From Magnolia sinica (lineage: Eukaryota; Streptophyta; Magnoliopsida; Magnoliales; Magnoliaceae): a stretch of 64,000 nt of DNA. The stretch's first letter is position 1, and each line of letters begins with the position of its first letter. Both the position numbers and the translations under genes were made by a program. Shown here in pieces: positions 36,921 through 47,975 of the stretch. The notes under the pieces were generated by a model, which saw only the letters and a program-made list of their open reading frames with translations, was not told where the DNA came from and did no database searches. Location: positions 71,234,177 through 71,298,176 of the forward strand of contig NC_080582.1 of NCBI RefSeq assembly GCF_029962835.1, in the 5' to 3' direction.

Positions 36921-36928
<8 letters not shown>
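34948..36928. other. Downstream non-coding region
   Basis: 35,640-35,935 is dense in ggttggg/gggtcggg motifs and ends 'gaattgcactcctg', probably a hAT-like non-autonomous element (reverse-complement terminus caggagtgcaattc). No gene was seen. A 17-A run lies at 35,391-35,407. Confidence 0.45.

Positions 36929-36987
<59 letters not shown>
36929..36987. repeat. (TA)n microsatellite
   Basis: Uninterrupted TA tract of about 58 bp; no MITE terminus is adjacent here, unlike 3,107 and 5,231. Confidence 0.97.
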
Positions 36988-36988
<1 letters not shown>

Positions 36989-39063
36989 CTCCATCAAATA
37001 GTTATAACAATTAGGTACTTGCAATTCTGCATGATAGTGAAGCAAATGCCACATTGCCTAAGTGATCAATTCTAACCATTGATTATTATGCATGTCATGA
37101 TGGTGGAGGTCGGTTGATTCTACAAGCATATAGATCCCAGTCCCTCTGACATCGCTTCACATCTAATGTGGTACTCATGTGCAAGATCAAGCCATCCATC
37201 AGGTGAAGCCATTGTGAATGTCCCCTGACCTATGAATCAAAATGGACTATTAAGCAGTGGGTCCATACACATGCATTAAAGCTGATTATAAGATTTTATT
37301 AATACAAATTTTATAGTTTATGAAAGGATTTCTCTGTTAGTTTTAAATAAAATCATTATTTTATTTTTACAAATAACAGTGTATTTGTAAAAGTTCTATA
37401 GTACAATAAAGAGCCACCTCTAAATGAATTTTACATGAGCTTTACCCTAATCCTACTCAAACCAAGTTATATAATATCTATACCTGAAATTCCTCAGGCT
37501 CTGCCAGTCATGACTAGATGTAGGGTGCATCAGTGGATCAAGTAAATCAGAATACAAGATACATTAATGCAATGTATCAATCTTTTTCATTTTCATTTTC
37601 TATTTTGCTTCATCAACTGAATTTGGTATTTATTTTTATGCAATGATTTGGTGTAAATATGCTTCAACCACTTGTTTAGATTTGATAATAATAATAATAA
37701 TAATAATAATCAAATCTCAGTACATTATCAAATTTTAATCCCAGTTTTGATTTGTAGACTCTTGCTTTGGTAGGAGAATCTTGTGGTGGATGCAAAGCGA
37801 CAGGACCTGCCAACATGTTGACGTACAGACTGCTGGCCTGAAAGTTCATTTCCTTTATATGGTTTTCATACTCTGTAATGGATAATGGTGTAAGTTATTT
37901 GCCTGTATTTTCAGAATTTAGCATGACATCTGTATTTTTATCTACCAATCTCTTCATACACTGGTGTGTCTTATGGTGGTTGAATGGAACGATGATGACT
38001 TACATCCACTTCTAGTTTGTGATTCCTGTAGTATCCATCAGATTATATAATCTTGAATGGCTTGTTGCATGTGTAATTGAAGTTTAACAACTTTCATGTT
38101 TTTTTGGAGATTTATATCATCTTGAATGGTTTGTTGAATGGTCCTAATCACTGCATTGCTCCATTGGGAACTTAATGGGACTCCATCAAATGCACTGTGT
38201 CATATTAACTCTTTCATAGAAATATGGTTGTGAATTGAGAATAGGTTACTAGTTAGTATTACTGAAGAAGAAGAAGAAGAAGAAGAAGATGGAAACTACT
38301 CACATTTTCTAAAATCAAAGAGTATTAAGGCTGTTAGTTCATCGCTATTTGCACTCGCTAATAAGAGTATCTAGGATTTTTTACCGACCATGGTGCCTAC
38401 AGATGGAAATTTATAATCAGTTGGGAATTTGGTGGATTACTGTATACAGTTCAGAAATCTTTTCTGTCTCAAAAATCATGGAAAATATTGCTTGTCAACC
38501 TCCTGAAATAAAAAAGAAAAATCATTAAGGTTGTCGATGGGCCAGGAATGGGCTCAGCGAGGGTCACACCAAGCCCAGACCCATCCTTCAGGGCTAAAAT
38601 TGGTCATTAGTTCAGCCCATTAAATTTATAATACAGCATATATGAGGCTGTGCCGTTGGGCAGGGTTCAGCCAGGCCTGCGATCAAGCCCCTCATGGGCC
38701 CAGTAGAGTGGGCTCATGCCTAGGCCGAAAAAATTGGGCCCCGCTCTAACCTGATCTAGCTGGAAAATTGATCAAATCCCTATTTCCCACAAGAATGTTC
38801 CTAATCTATTCGTTGATCAAGTGGGCTGCACATATACAAAAAATTAAAACTTAAAAAAGCAAAACCAATCATCTGCATGTAAGATGCATGTGTTGCGTAA
38901 TGATTGTAAAACATGTTGGTAGGATAGAGCACATATAGGTATGACGTAGGGCTAGGTCGGGCTAAAATGTCGCCTACCCTGAAGCTCCTCTTTCTGGCCC
39001 TCTTATTGTAGGCCCATCGGATCCTTTTTTAGTAACATTATGAGTGGCTTAGCACACGCATGC
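36988..39063. other. Non-coding region with microsatellites and a 'gggcc' array
   Basis: (TAA)n at about 37,687-37,710; (GAA)n at about 38,265-38,290; 38,530-38,790 and 38,940-39,020 are rich in 'ggcccag/gggctc' motifs of hAT-like subterminal type. No gene was recognised. Confidence 0.45.
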
Positions 39064-40790
39064 ACTTTTCATATGCTAGGTGCTATTGATCGTATTTTGC
39101 TGCCACTCGTCTTCCTCATTTTTGTTCCAGCAATACTCACAGAGATGGTATTTTGACTTCAACTGGCAGAACCGCATCCATTCCATATGTGAGCACGAAA
39201 GGAGTTGTGCCCGTAGCAGACCATACAAATGTTCGATAAGCCCAAAGTGCATATGAGAATATTTCGTACCAGTCGTGATATATTTTGACCATCCTCTTAA
39301 ATATTCGAATAAGTATTTTATTTGCGGCCTTGACCCCACTATTCATTTGAGGGCAGTAAGGACTTGACTGATGACGTTGAATCTTGAATTTCTCAAGGAA
39401 GTCGTCCAACCTTTTATTGATAAAAGTTCACCTGTAATGATGGCATGGGGGACTCTATACCGGCTAATGATATTGTTCTTCATAAATTTTATCACATAAG
39501 ATGTTGCAATGATGGTGTAGGATATTGTTTCTACCCACTTTGTGAAGTAATCAACTGCCACTAGTATATACTCGTGACCATTTAAAGCCTTCGGGTTGAT
39601 TTTTCCGATGATGTCGAGACCCCAGATAGAGCAAGGCTAGGGTGTTTTCAGTTTGTAAAGTTTGAAAGCAGGTGCATGAATTTGGTTTGTGTATTCCTAA
39701 TATTTAAAACACTTCCTGACGTACTGGCAGTAATTTGTCTCCATCACTGGCCAATAATAGCCGAGTCATAGGATCTTCTTTGTCATCATTTGACCGTTCG
39801 TGTGTAGGCCGCATACTCTGTCATGAATTTCTGACATGATCTTGATTGCTTTAGTTTCATCAACACAACGAAGGAGGATTTGATCGAATAATCGCTTGTT
39901 GAGGATACCCCCGCTGAGAGTGAACTGGGTCGCCAGCCGCTAGATGATGCGGTGGTCAGTTGGCGTAAGCTTCTTCCGTATATTCTTAGTGCTCCAAATA
40001 TCTTTTGATATCGATATACCTGGGGCAACCGTTATGAGAGGCTTTAGCTTCCTCGATTTGCAAATAGAAAGAAGACTCTTCTTGAAGCTCCACCGTAAGT
40101 TCCCACTCAGAAGCTTCCTTGGGAATATCTAGCATTGACACAAGGGTGGCAAGTGCATCCGCAGACTGATTCTTAACTCGAGGTATATACAAGAAAGTGA
40201 CATCATCGAATTCCTCACTTTGATTCTCGATATAGACGTGATAGGGGATCAGTTTCTCATCTTTGGTCCTCCATTCGTCATTTGTTTAGTTGATGATGAG
40301 TTACGAGTCTCAAAAGACCCAAACTTCTTTACGCTTATGATGACGACTTCCTTCAAACCGGCAATGCATGCTTCATACTCAGCCATATTGTTTATGTAGT
40401 TGAATGCTAAACGCCTAGAGATAGGAATTGGAAATTCGTTGGGAGAGTAGAGAATTGCTCCTACTCCACTCCGCTTTGAATTAGCTTATCGCCTGCTCCG
40501 TTGAAGAAGAGGGTCCATTCTCCTGCCTTTCTTTCTTCTTCTCCCTCGATGAGGAGGATGTCCTCGTCAGGAAAGAACGTCTTCAAAGGTTGGTAATCAT
40601 ACATGGAATGTGCTGCAGGTCAACCAATGCTTGCCCCATGATTGCCTTTAAAATGACAGATGATGTCGAACTTAGAGAGTAGCAGTTGCCACTTTGCAAT
40701 TATGCTTGTTAGTGCTGGCTTCTTGAACATATAGTTTAACGGGTCCATACAGACAAATAGAAGGGTTGGCTAGGCGACCATGTATTGACA
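39064..40790 (-). pseudogene. Ty3/gypsy (Tat-like) pol relic: RNase H-like region and integrase
   Basis: From right to left on the minus strand: MAEYEACIAGLKEVV (about 40,385-40,340) and YIPRVKNQSADALATL (40,190-40,140), typical of the second RNase H region of plant Tat-type elements; then ILRLGYYWPVM (about 39,770) and DYFTKWVET (about 39,550) from the zinc-binding and core integrase; then SPYCPQMNSGVKAANK and GMDAVLPVEV (39,360-39,140). Frames change several times and stops are frequent. No LTRs were found next to it. Confidence 0.8.
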
Positions 40791-40839
40791 AAGCCATTGA
40801 CTTGCTAATATTAATTAGAACGTATTATTGGTTATGTAC

Positions 40840-41345
40840 TGAAGATGATTAGAGTAAAGCAAAAGAAGTTCACAAGTTTCTCAAAATTTTTTATGATTGC
40901 ACAAAGATATTTGCTATAAATAAGTATCTCATAGAAGATGTGTTTTTTTCCATCTATTTGGAAGATCAAGAAAGCCCTAAGAAAAAGTGTCAGTGAGGGT
41001 CCAAATTTTCTGTAACTAATAATGTTTGGTATGCAAATGAAGTTTGGTAAATACTGGGACGAATGTCATTTATTAATAGTCTTAACGGTTGTTCTTGACC
41101 CTCGATGCAAGATAAGTTATGTTAAGTTCATTTTTATGAAAATTTATTTTGATAAAAAGATGATAACCGAAACCTCCAAGGTTCGTGACACAATCGAAGA
41201 ATTGTACACTGCGTCGACAACCACATCAAGCAATAAAAAATTTAGAGCTCCTAGTATTTTTACAAAAAATGCCAATATGCTCAACGATGAATATGTCTTT
41301 CTTAGTACAAGATGAAACAGATAATGAGACGAAAGAATCAGGGTT
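40840..41345 (+). pseudogene. hAT transposase relic (RICESLEEPER-like, central/C-terminal part)
   Basis: The forward translation gives KAKEVHKFLKIFYDCTKIFA, then KFGKYWDECHLLIVLTVVLD followed by PRCKISYVKF. This matches the hAT transposase region that reads K(F/Y)xKYW..xNLL..(A/V)A..LDPR in plants. An in-frame stop and one frameshift separate the parts. The C-terminal dimerisation motif was not found. Confidence 0.72.
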
Positions 41346-42019
41346 AGATTTATATCTCAAAGAGCCAACATAAGGCATTAGGATTCAGAATTTGATATTT
41401 TGGAGTGGGTGAATATGAGAGTTAGTGAAGTAAAAAAAAAAAAAAAAACTTTATACTATCGGCGATGGCATGAGACATATTTTCAATATCAATTTCAATT
41501 TCAATGGTGGCATCAAAATCTACCTTTAGCACGTGAAGTAGGGTCCTGAGCAAGCATTGAAACTCTTTTTCACCAAAAACAGTTAAAGCATCAATTTGTA
41601 CACAAGATTGATTACGTCCAATTTAGAGAGGTAATAGTTTTGATATTGAGGAGGAGGATGAGGAAGAGAACAAGTCTCAAGACGAGACTGCATATGCAAC
41701 AACAACAACGTGAATGAGGTTATGTTAAAAATGATTGTTGTGAAACTGATGTAATATGTACTTGTATGTAATGTTGATAGATGTTATAAGTGCTGCAGTA
41801 ATGACTTTTATTTCGTTTTCATATTTTAATAATTAAATATGTTATAATTTATATTTCATTATTTCTTTTATTTATCATATTTTATTTTTTGCTTCTGTTT
41901 TTCATATTTCGTTATTGCCAAAATATTAATTTCTCTAACATATAAAATGTAGATATGTCTTTAACTGAATCATTGACCGATGTTTGGGACTGTAGTTCCT
42001 TAGTTCACTCTCCAAAGTC
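41346..42019. other. AT-rich non-coding stretch
   Basis: A run of A at 41,432-41,448. Nothing recognised beyond the hAT remnants on either side. Confidence 0.4.
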
Positions 42020-42150
42020 CAAAAAATTGAAAATTTTGTGTCATATGTGTGGGGTCAAGTTTGTGAACAAAATTAATTGGCTCTGGTTACACTTATCATG
42101 TTAGGGTGAAGATGCAAAAACGTGTCCTAAAGCCTCAAAGGAAATTTAAC
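42020..42150 (+). pseudogene. Orphan BED-type zinc finger of a hAT transposase
   Basis: Translation gives KILCHMCGVKFVNKINWL, then WLHLSC, a stop, then GEDAKTCPKASKEI. The spacing C-x2-C ... H and the trailing CPK.(S/P)..(E)I tail fit the N-terminal BED finger of RICESLEEPER-like proteins. It lies 3' of the catalytic-region fragment at 40,840, the reverse of the order within one protein, so it belongs to another or a rearranged copy. Confidence 0.5.
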
Positions 42151-43159
42151 TTCTTTTTCAAGCCCTTATTAATTCGAATAAAAAACCTTCCACCCCACAT
42201 CCAAACTTTCTAAGGCAGGGGAAGCCAGATTATTAGCATTAGAAGAAAAATAATTCCAACTCACCTTGAAACATAGTATGGAAGAGGCTTCTAGACATCA
42301 ACGATGTCCTCCAAGATAACATGATGCCAAAAAAGGATCAAATTATATGAATTAAAAAAAAAAAAAAAAGAAGTAACAAACCATCTTAGTTTCTCTCAAT
42401 TCTTGATGCATTTTATAGGGTGTTGGGAAGTACATATAAATATGCTCACAAAGAAAGTTTAAACTATCTAATTCAAACTATATAAAAGTACGATAAAAAA
42501 AAAAAAACTTTCTTTACCTTCTAATTTAAGAAAGGTGAACGAGTACATATTTGAAGAATTGGATATAACTCAAGCTTGAAAAATAAATCTCATCTCCCAT
42601 AGTAAATAACGATAGTAAAGAAATGCATTTGATGTTGTTGTAAACTTATAAGTTTGTAATTAGAATATTTTTTCTTTTTATTTTGTAAGTTGTTTTTAAT
42701 TTTACTGTATTATTGATTGAATGTTATGTACAAGTACAACCTTAACTCGAAAGCTCGGCCTCAATTTCAAACCTATCTCAAAAACTCAACTCGAACTCGA
42801 ACTCAAACTCAAATTCAGCTCGAAAGTTCGAGCTCGAGCTAGGGGTGCCTGCTGATCGAATTGAGCTTAGTTGAGCCCAACTCAACTCAGTTTGAGTTGA
42901 TGTCCAGCTCTATCAATGATGGTCATTTCCCTACCCACCTTTTCCAATCATTTGACTCACTTGAGTTTTAGATCCGCCTCATATTTTGGACCATGGTCTA
43001 ACATGATTTGGAAAAACGGATGGACACGATGGATTTCTCACAAACATCATGGTGAACCCTGTCTAACTTCTAATCACATAGTTCCTGCAAAAGGCACAAT
43101 CTAATCATTTAATTTAATAGACTTGGATTTTCTTAAAAGACTTCCCAAACAAGTTCCTC
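42151..43159. other. Non-coding, repeat fragments
   Basis: 42,730-42,910 holds 'actcgaactcgaactc' and 'gagctcgagctaggggtg' arrays of hAT-like subterminal type. 42,905-43,080 is a half fold-back repeat ending 'aaacatcatggtgaaccc'. No gene. Confidence 0.45.
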
Positions 43160-43560
43160 ATGATGATGCTTGTGAGAAATCCTCCCCATTTATCCATATT
43201 GAGTGCTCATTTTAAGACATGAGACCAAAAATGAGGTGGATCCAAAGCTCAAGTGGGCCACACAAGAGGAAACACCGGGAATTCAATGACCGTTGTTGAA
43301 ATATTCACATAGCCATAAAAGTGTAATATTCACATAGCCATAAAAGTGTTTTTTAAAAAATAAAAAATAAAAAAATCAGGCTAAGTTTTTCACGTTTTCA
43401 GTTCATCTTAGTGAGAATAACTTTATAAACAGTTTGGATGACATATAAACATCAAGGTGGAGCGATGAAGGTTTTAACCGTACACATTTCCCTCTTATGT
43501 GGCTCACCGAGTTTTGGATTCGCCTCATTTTTTGTTGCATTACCTAAAATAAGGCTTCAC
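43160..43560. repeat. Fold-back repeat with a 25-bp tandem duplication
   Basis: The left part 'gatgcttgtgagaaatcctcccc' matches the 10,565 copy. The segment aatattcacatagccataaa is duplicated at 43,300 and 43,325. Confidence 0.6.
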
Positions 43561-43929
43561 CGACCTAGCACCCTGCACGTGATCATCTCGTCCTGCGGGC
43601 CCAACTGTTATTTTATTAGTCAACTTGCTGGGCCCCACGTTCACAAAAGCCAACGAATTGGGACCCGAAACGAAACAGATGCGAGTATGAAGCCAGAACG
43701 TCTCCCTTCTGTCGAACCGACTGCTCCTAAAGTACAAAGAATATTGTAACCATGATGTATTGGAGCCGAATCACATAGCACACGTATATGAGAATATGAC
43801 CATTCATCTGTTGGACCTTACGCATGGGACAGCAAACACGAATTTGACTTTGGGGAGGGACTCAACCTCCTGATTGGGGGATAAACCACATGCATCATAG
43901 ATCCAGTAAAGCTACCCACATGCCAGGAT
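43561..43929. other. Non-coding stretch
   Basis: No domain-bearing frame or element end was seen. Confidence 0.4.
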
Positions 43930-44315
43930 GGAGCTCTGTGGGGCCCACCGTGATTTATGTATTTATCTATGCATGTCCATCCGTTCATCCATTTCGATAT
44001 ATATATCATTTTAGGGTATGAGCCAAAAAAAAAAATGACAGAGATATAAGGTCTCAAGTAGACCATATATACCATAAGTAGTGACAGTAACAGCCATTGA
44101 TAAAACCTTTCAGGCCATTGTGATGTTTATTTGCCATCCAACCTGTTCATAGTGTTAGTTTTGGACAAATGAAAAACACAAATATCAACTTTATCAAAAT
44201 TTCTACTGCTAAGGAAGGTTTTTACTGATGAGATTCTAATCCCTAGCGGCTCAACAAAATAGAAAACGTAGATAAAACACATACATCATTGTGAACCTGT
44301 CCATATGTTGTATGC
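43930..44315. repeat. Fold-back repeat, decayed right arm
   Basis: Starts 'agctctgtggggcccaccgtgatttatgt' and contains the family core 'ttgtgatgtttatttgccatccaacctgttcata'. The right arm 'acacatacatcattgtgaacc' is eroded. Confidence 0.6.
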
Positions 44316-45392
44316 AATCTTTGTCCAATTGAGTTGCTTTTATAGCTGAGCAATGCATTTTAGAATGACCAGAAGCAAGTAGATTGGAAGCCCATATAAC
44401 ATGTTAGAAATCAAAGTATATAGTACACAACAGAGGATAGATGAAAAAGATAATGAAATGATCAGATCTATCGAGTTCAAGGCTCGACTTAAATAGTCAA
44501 TTTCTCAAGACAGATTTGTTGTCCTTTTTCTAGTAGTTCCAGCAAGTGCAAACAAATGAAATCTGCAAATTGTCTTCAAGATACAATGAACTCTTAATCT
44601 GAATTTCAACACGAAAATTTGCACATTTAAGTATTAAACAAATCTCTAGTTTTAACATTAATATGCCTTAAAATTCTAAATAAACACATCAAGAGATTAG
44701 ATTTGAGAGATCTTCATAATGAATGATATATCTGAAAATGGAGAGAATGTAATAAAATTTCTGGATTATCGTATCCAGGATTTATACCAAGTGAATGGTC
44801 ATGGAGTTCTTCCTGAAGAGATACCAATGTGCCTCTTCAAGACATCCATACCCATTCGCAGTAAACAACATTCTTCCATGAAAGGAAATGACCCTTCGTC
44901 CTATGGAAGTTATTTTTGTTCCTTTTAAACAGAAAAAGCCATCCAACAGTATAATATTGTTTCCATATGAGCGACATGTGACATAGGTGCCACATGTACA
45001 ATCATGTCACAATTACTCTCAATCAAGACAAAGGTAATAAAACATCATGGTAGACCCTAGTTCAATTAGGGTTGCACCATAACCCAAAAAGTTTAAACTT
45101 TGTGTCAAAAAAACTAAAGCTCTTTTTGCTCCTTGCGACGATGCGCACGTGCGAAGTGCTAAGTGTACCTAATAAAGCGCCCAAGCAACCTACACTGCAC
45201 GCAGATGGTGCGATTCGTCCTCGAGGAGATTTGAACCCTGGTTGCATAAGCAAAAACCCATTTTCTCACTGACTGATATATATATACTATTTATGAAAAA
45301 TTTAAATAATTAATATATTTATAATTTACTTTCTAAAAATAACTTTTATTTTTGAAATTTATTTTTATTACAAAAACACAACATAGCATTTT
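44316..45392. other. Non-coding stretch
   Basis: Minus-strand ggttcaaatctcc at about 45,221-45,233 resembles a pol III B box, but no matching A box is convincing. Otherwise no gene, tRNA or element was recognised. Confidence 0.4.
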
Positions 45393-45511
45393 GAGTAAAC
45401 TATGTGGGGCCCACCTTGAATGTATGTCTTATAAACATTACTCTTTCCTTTTTCTAAATCATTTTAGGGCATAGGCTTAAAATTGAAGCTTTCCTAAGCT
45501 CAAGTGGACCA

Positions 45512-45654
45512 TTTTTTTTTTTTTTTTTACATGCACTTATATCCATCACACAGCTATGCAGTCACACTACATGGCTTTTTGTTTTTTATATACTATAACT
45601 TAAACCATGACATTGTGTTGAAACTCTTGTGAGTCAAGGCATTAGAAAGGAACC
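45512..45654 (-). mobile_element. SINE with 14-bp TSD
   Basis: The 143-bp insert is flanked by identical gctcaagtggacca (45,498-45,511 and 45,655-45,668). On the minus strand it ends in an 18-A tail and contains AAGAGTTTCAACACAATGTCATGG. This is related to the 8,092-8,227 SINE (ggagtttcaacactgag). The A and B boxes are decayed. Confidence 0.85.
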
Positions 45655-47254
45655 GCTCAAGTGGACCATACTACAAGAAAAAATGAAAATACAGTATCCA
45701 CTATTGAAACCTTTTTAGAATCTATAGTAATGTTTATTTATCATTCAAACTGTTTGTAGGGTCATGATATGTAAGACCCGTGTCCTAGTTCGTACCGTTC
45801 CGTTGCCTTCCGCAGTTCTTCCGATCAAATTTCGGTAACCTTCGCACCGTATCCGGCGTTTGCGCACGATCCTAAGCCAGGTCCCGCACACTGACGTCGG
45901 CTCGATCCGAAACTTATGTGTTGGCGATCGCGTCGTCGCTGCGGTTCCAACGCCGTGACTTGCGCACCGAACCGATACCCAGGCAAGAAGATGCCGATCA
46001 GCGTTTATTCCAAAGAAATACCGCGCGTTGCGGATTTCGAGGGAATTTCTACACAATTAGTCCCATCAATCAACCATAAATGCAACCATACCTCAAGTAC
46101 ATCAACCCATTCCCTCTTTTTTCAAAAGTCCACCCTCTTTCCACCTCACCACTCCTCTTTTTCTCATTTTCAACAACAACCATACCCCTTTTCAAAAATT
46201 TCAACCCAACCCATCACTCATCACCTCATCACCTTACCTCACCCATCCATATCCTCTTTCTCTCCCTCATTTCTCAAAATCTCCAAGCAACCCCAAGCCT
46301 TAAACGTCCAAGCTTCCTCTCCCTCTCAAGTGTAGCTTACCTTCCATCCTCCATCTACACCCTCTCATCTCTCGTCCCCACCATCAAAAGTACATCAACC
46401 TCCATCAAAGTTGAAGCTAAGGAACATTGGAGTCTAAGGGACCAAGAAGAAGGAAGATAAGGTGGGTGATTTTCCATTATTTTAAATTTTAGGGCCCACT
46501 TGTTGGTGGGACCCATTTGGATGTATGTGATTTAATCTAGAGGGCCCATAGTGGCGGGGTTCCTCTACCTCACCGTATATCTCTCTCTCTATCTCTCTCC
46601 TTTTCTTTCTTTGTAATGGTGTGGATCCCACCAATGTGTTACATCTACCCCGTCCATCTACATCAGATGGTGTGGCCCACTCTGTTACAGGTGATGATCC
46701 ACACTATCCACTGTTTGGATGGGCCCAATGTACTTTTTTTTTGTATATATATATATATATATATATTTGGTGGGCCACGTCCATGTGGGACCCATCATAA
46801 GGCATGTGTTTATCCACACCGTCCAGCGTCACTGGACGCTGGACGGGCGAGCCCCTTTGTGTTCTTTTAAAAAAAAAAGAGAAGGGAGAGGTGGGCCACT
46901 CATGCAGGCCCCACCTTGATGCTTTCATGCAATCCAAGCCGACCACCCTATTTCACAGATCATTTTAGGCGTTGAGCCGAAAAATGATCTCAATCTGAAC
47001 TTATGGTGGGCCATAGCATAGCGAATGAGTTTCTTACCTTTGATTTACTCCCTAATGCTCCTGTATATCTGAAATAGTCCAATATTGGACTCTATGGGTT
47101 TGTATCGAGCCACAGGGGCCAATGGCTGGGATGGATTCGTCTATGGTGGGCCCCATCTATCAAAAACCACCGGATCACTGATTTTCAAAAAAAAAAAAAA
47201 ATGTAACCAGAGGCACCAGCGTCTGCTGCTGCCGCTGTCAGAGGGCTGGCGGAC

Positions 47255-47555
47255 GGACCGAGCAGGCCCTCACGGCCCAACTATGGGCTCCACGTCGATG
47301 TTTTTCGGCCATCCGCACCATGCATTTGATGGGTCCCCTCGGACCAACCGTTCATCCAAAAACTCAGCCGAAATCGGAACTCAGGCGGGCCATACCATCT
47401 AAAATCATGTGAAGACATGCCTAAAACATATAAAATCGTTGGTGGGACCTACCTGAGTTTTGGATGCAATTGAAACTTGAATGGGACCCTTACATTTGTG
47501 GGACACACACAATGAATGGGCTGAATTTGTGAACCACATTTCGGTGGGCCCCAAT
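47255..47555. repeat. Interior of the GGGAAAAGGTAC MITE family inside the solo LTR
   Basis: It shares 'gcatttgatgggtcccct', 'ggaactcaggcgggccatac', 'atctaaaatcatgtgaagac' and 'gggacacacacaatgaatgg' with MITE copy C at 5,231-5,743, same orientation. The terminal repeats are not recognisable. Confidence 0.7.
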
Positions 47556-47975
47556 TTTCCCAAGGTCCAGTGACCTTATGAGCAATGGCAAATAAAAATT
47601 ACATTGGGCTCCCTGCCCACGTGACCTGCTCAATAGGTTAGATGAAAAATAAGCATTTCGGTGGGCCCTCCCTTCCTGCGTGGACCTGTGAACAGGTTTG
47701 ACGTTAAATAAATATTTTCAGTGGGCCCCTGGTCCACACGACCTATCAACAGGTTGTATGGAAAACCAACATTACAGTGGGCCCTATTCAGGCCCACGTG
47801 ACTTTATGAATAGATTGGATGATAATAAATATTTTAGTGGGCCCTACCCTGGTCCACATGACCTTATGAACAGTTGGGTGGAAAATAAACATTATAATGG
47901 GCCCTAAGTTGGGTGGAAAATAAATATTATATTGGGCCCTAGGCCGGGTGGAGAACAACCATTATGGTGAGTCCT
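47556..47975. repeat. Minisatellite, ~60-70 bp units
   Basis: About six degenerate units follow the pattern 'tgacct.(t)atgaacaggttggatgaaaataa.cattt.agtgggccct..ggtccac(a/g)', then two shortened units of about 38 bp ('agttgggtggaaaataaa.attata.tgggcccta') at 47,870-47,945. Confidence 0.78.

Noticed and set aside
45221-45233. B-box-like ggttcaaatctcc on the minus strand, possible tRNA or SINE
   Set aside because: No cloverleaf, no convincing A box at the right distance, no tail or TSD.
46080-46460. Open frames of 126-139 codons in C/T-rich DNA
   Set aside because: Low-complexity Ser/Pro/Leu-rich translation inside the solo LTR; no domain and no homologue recognised.
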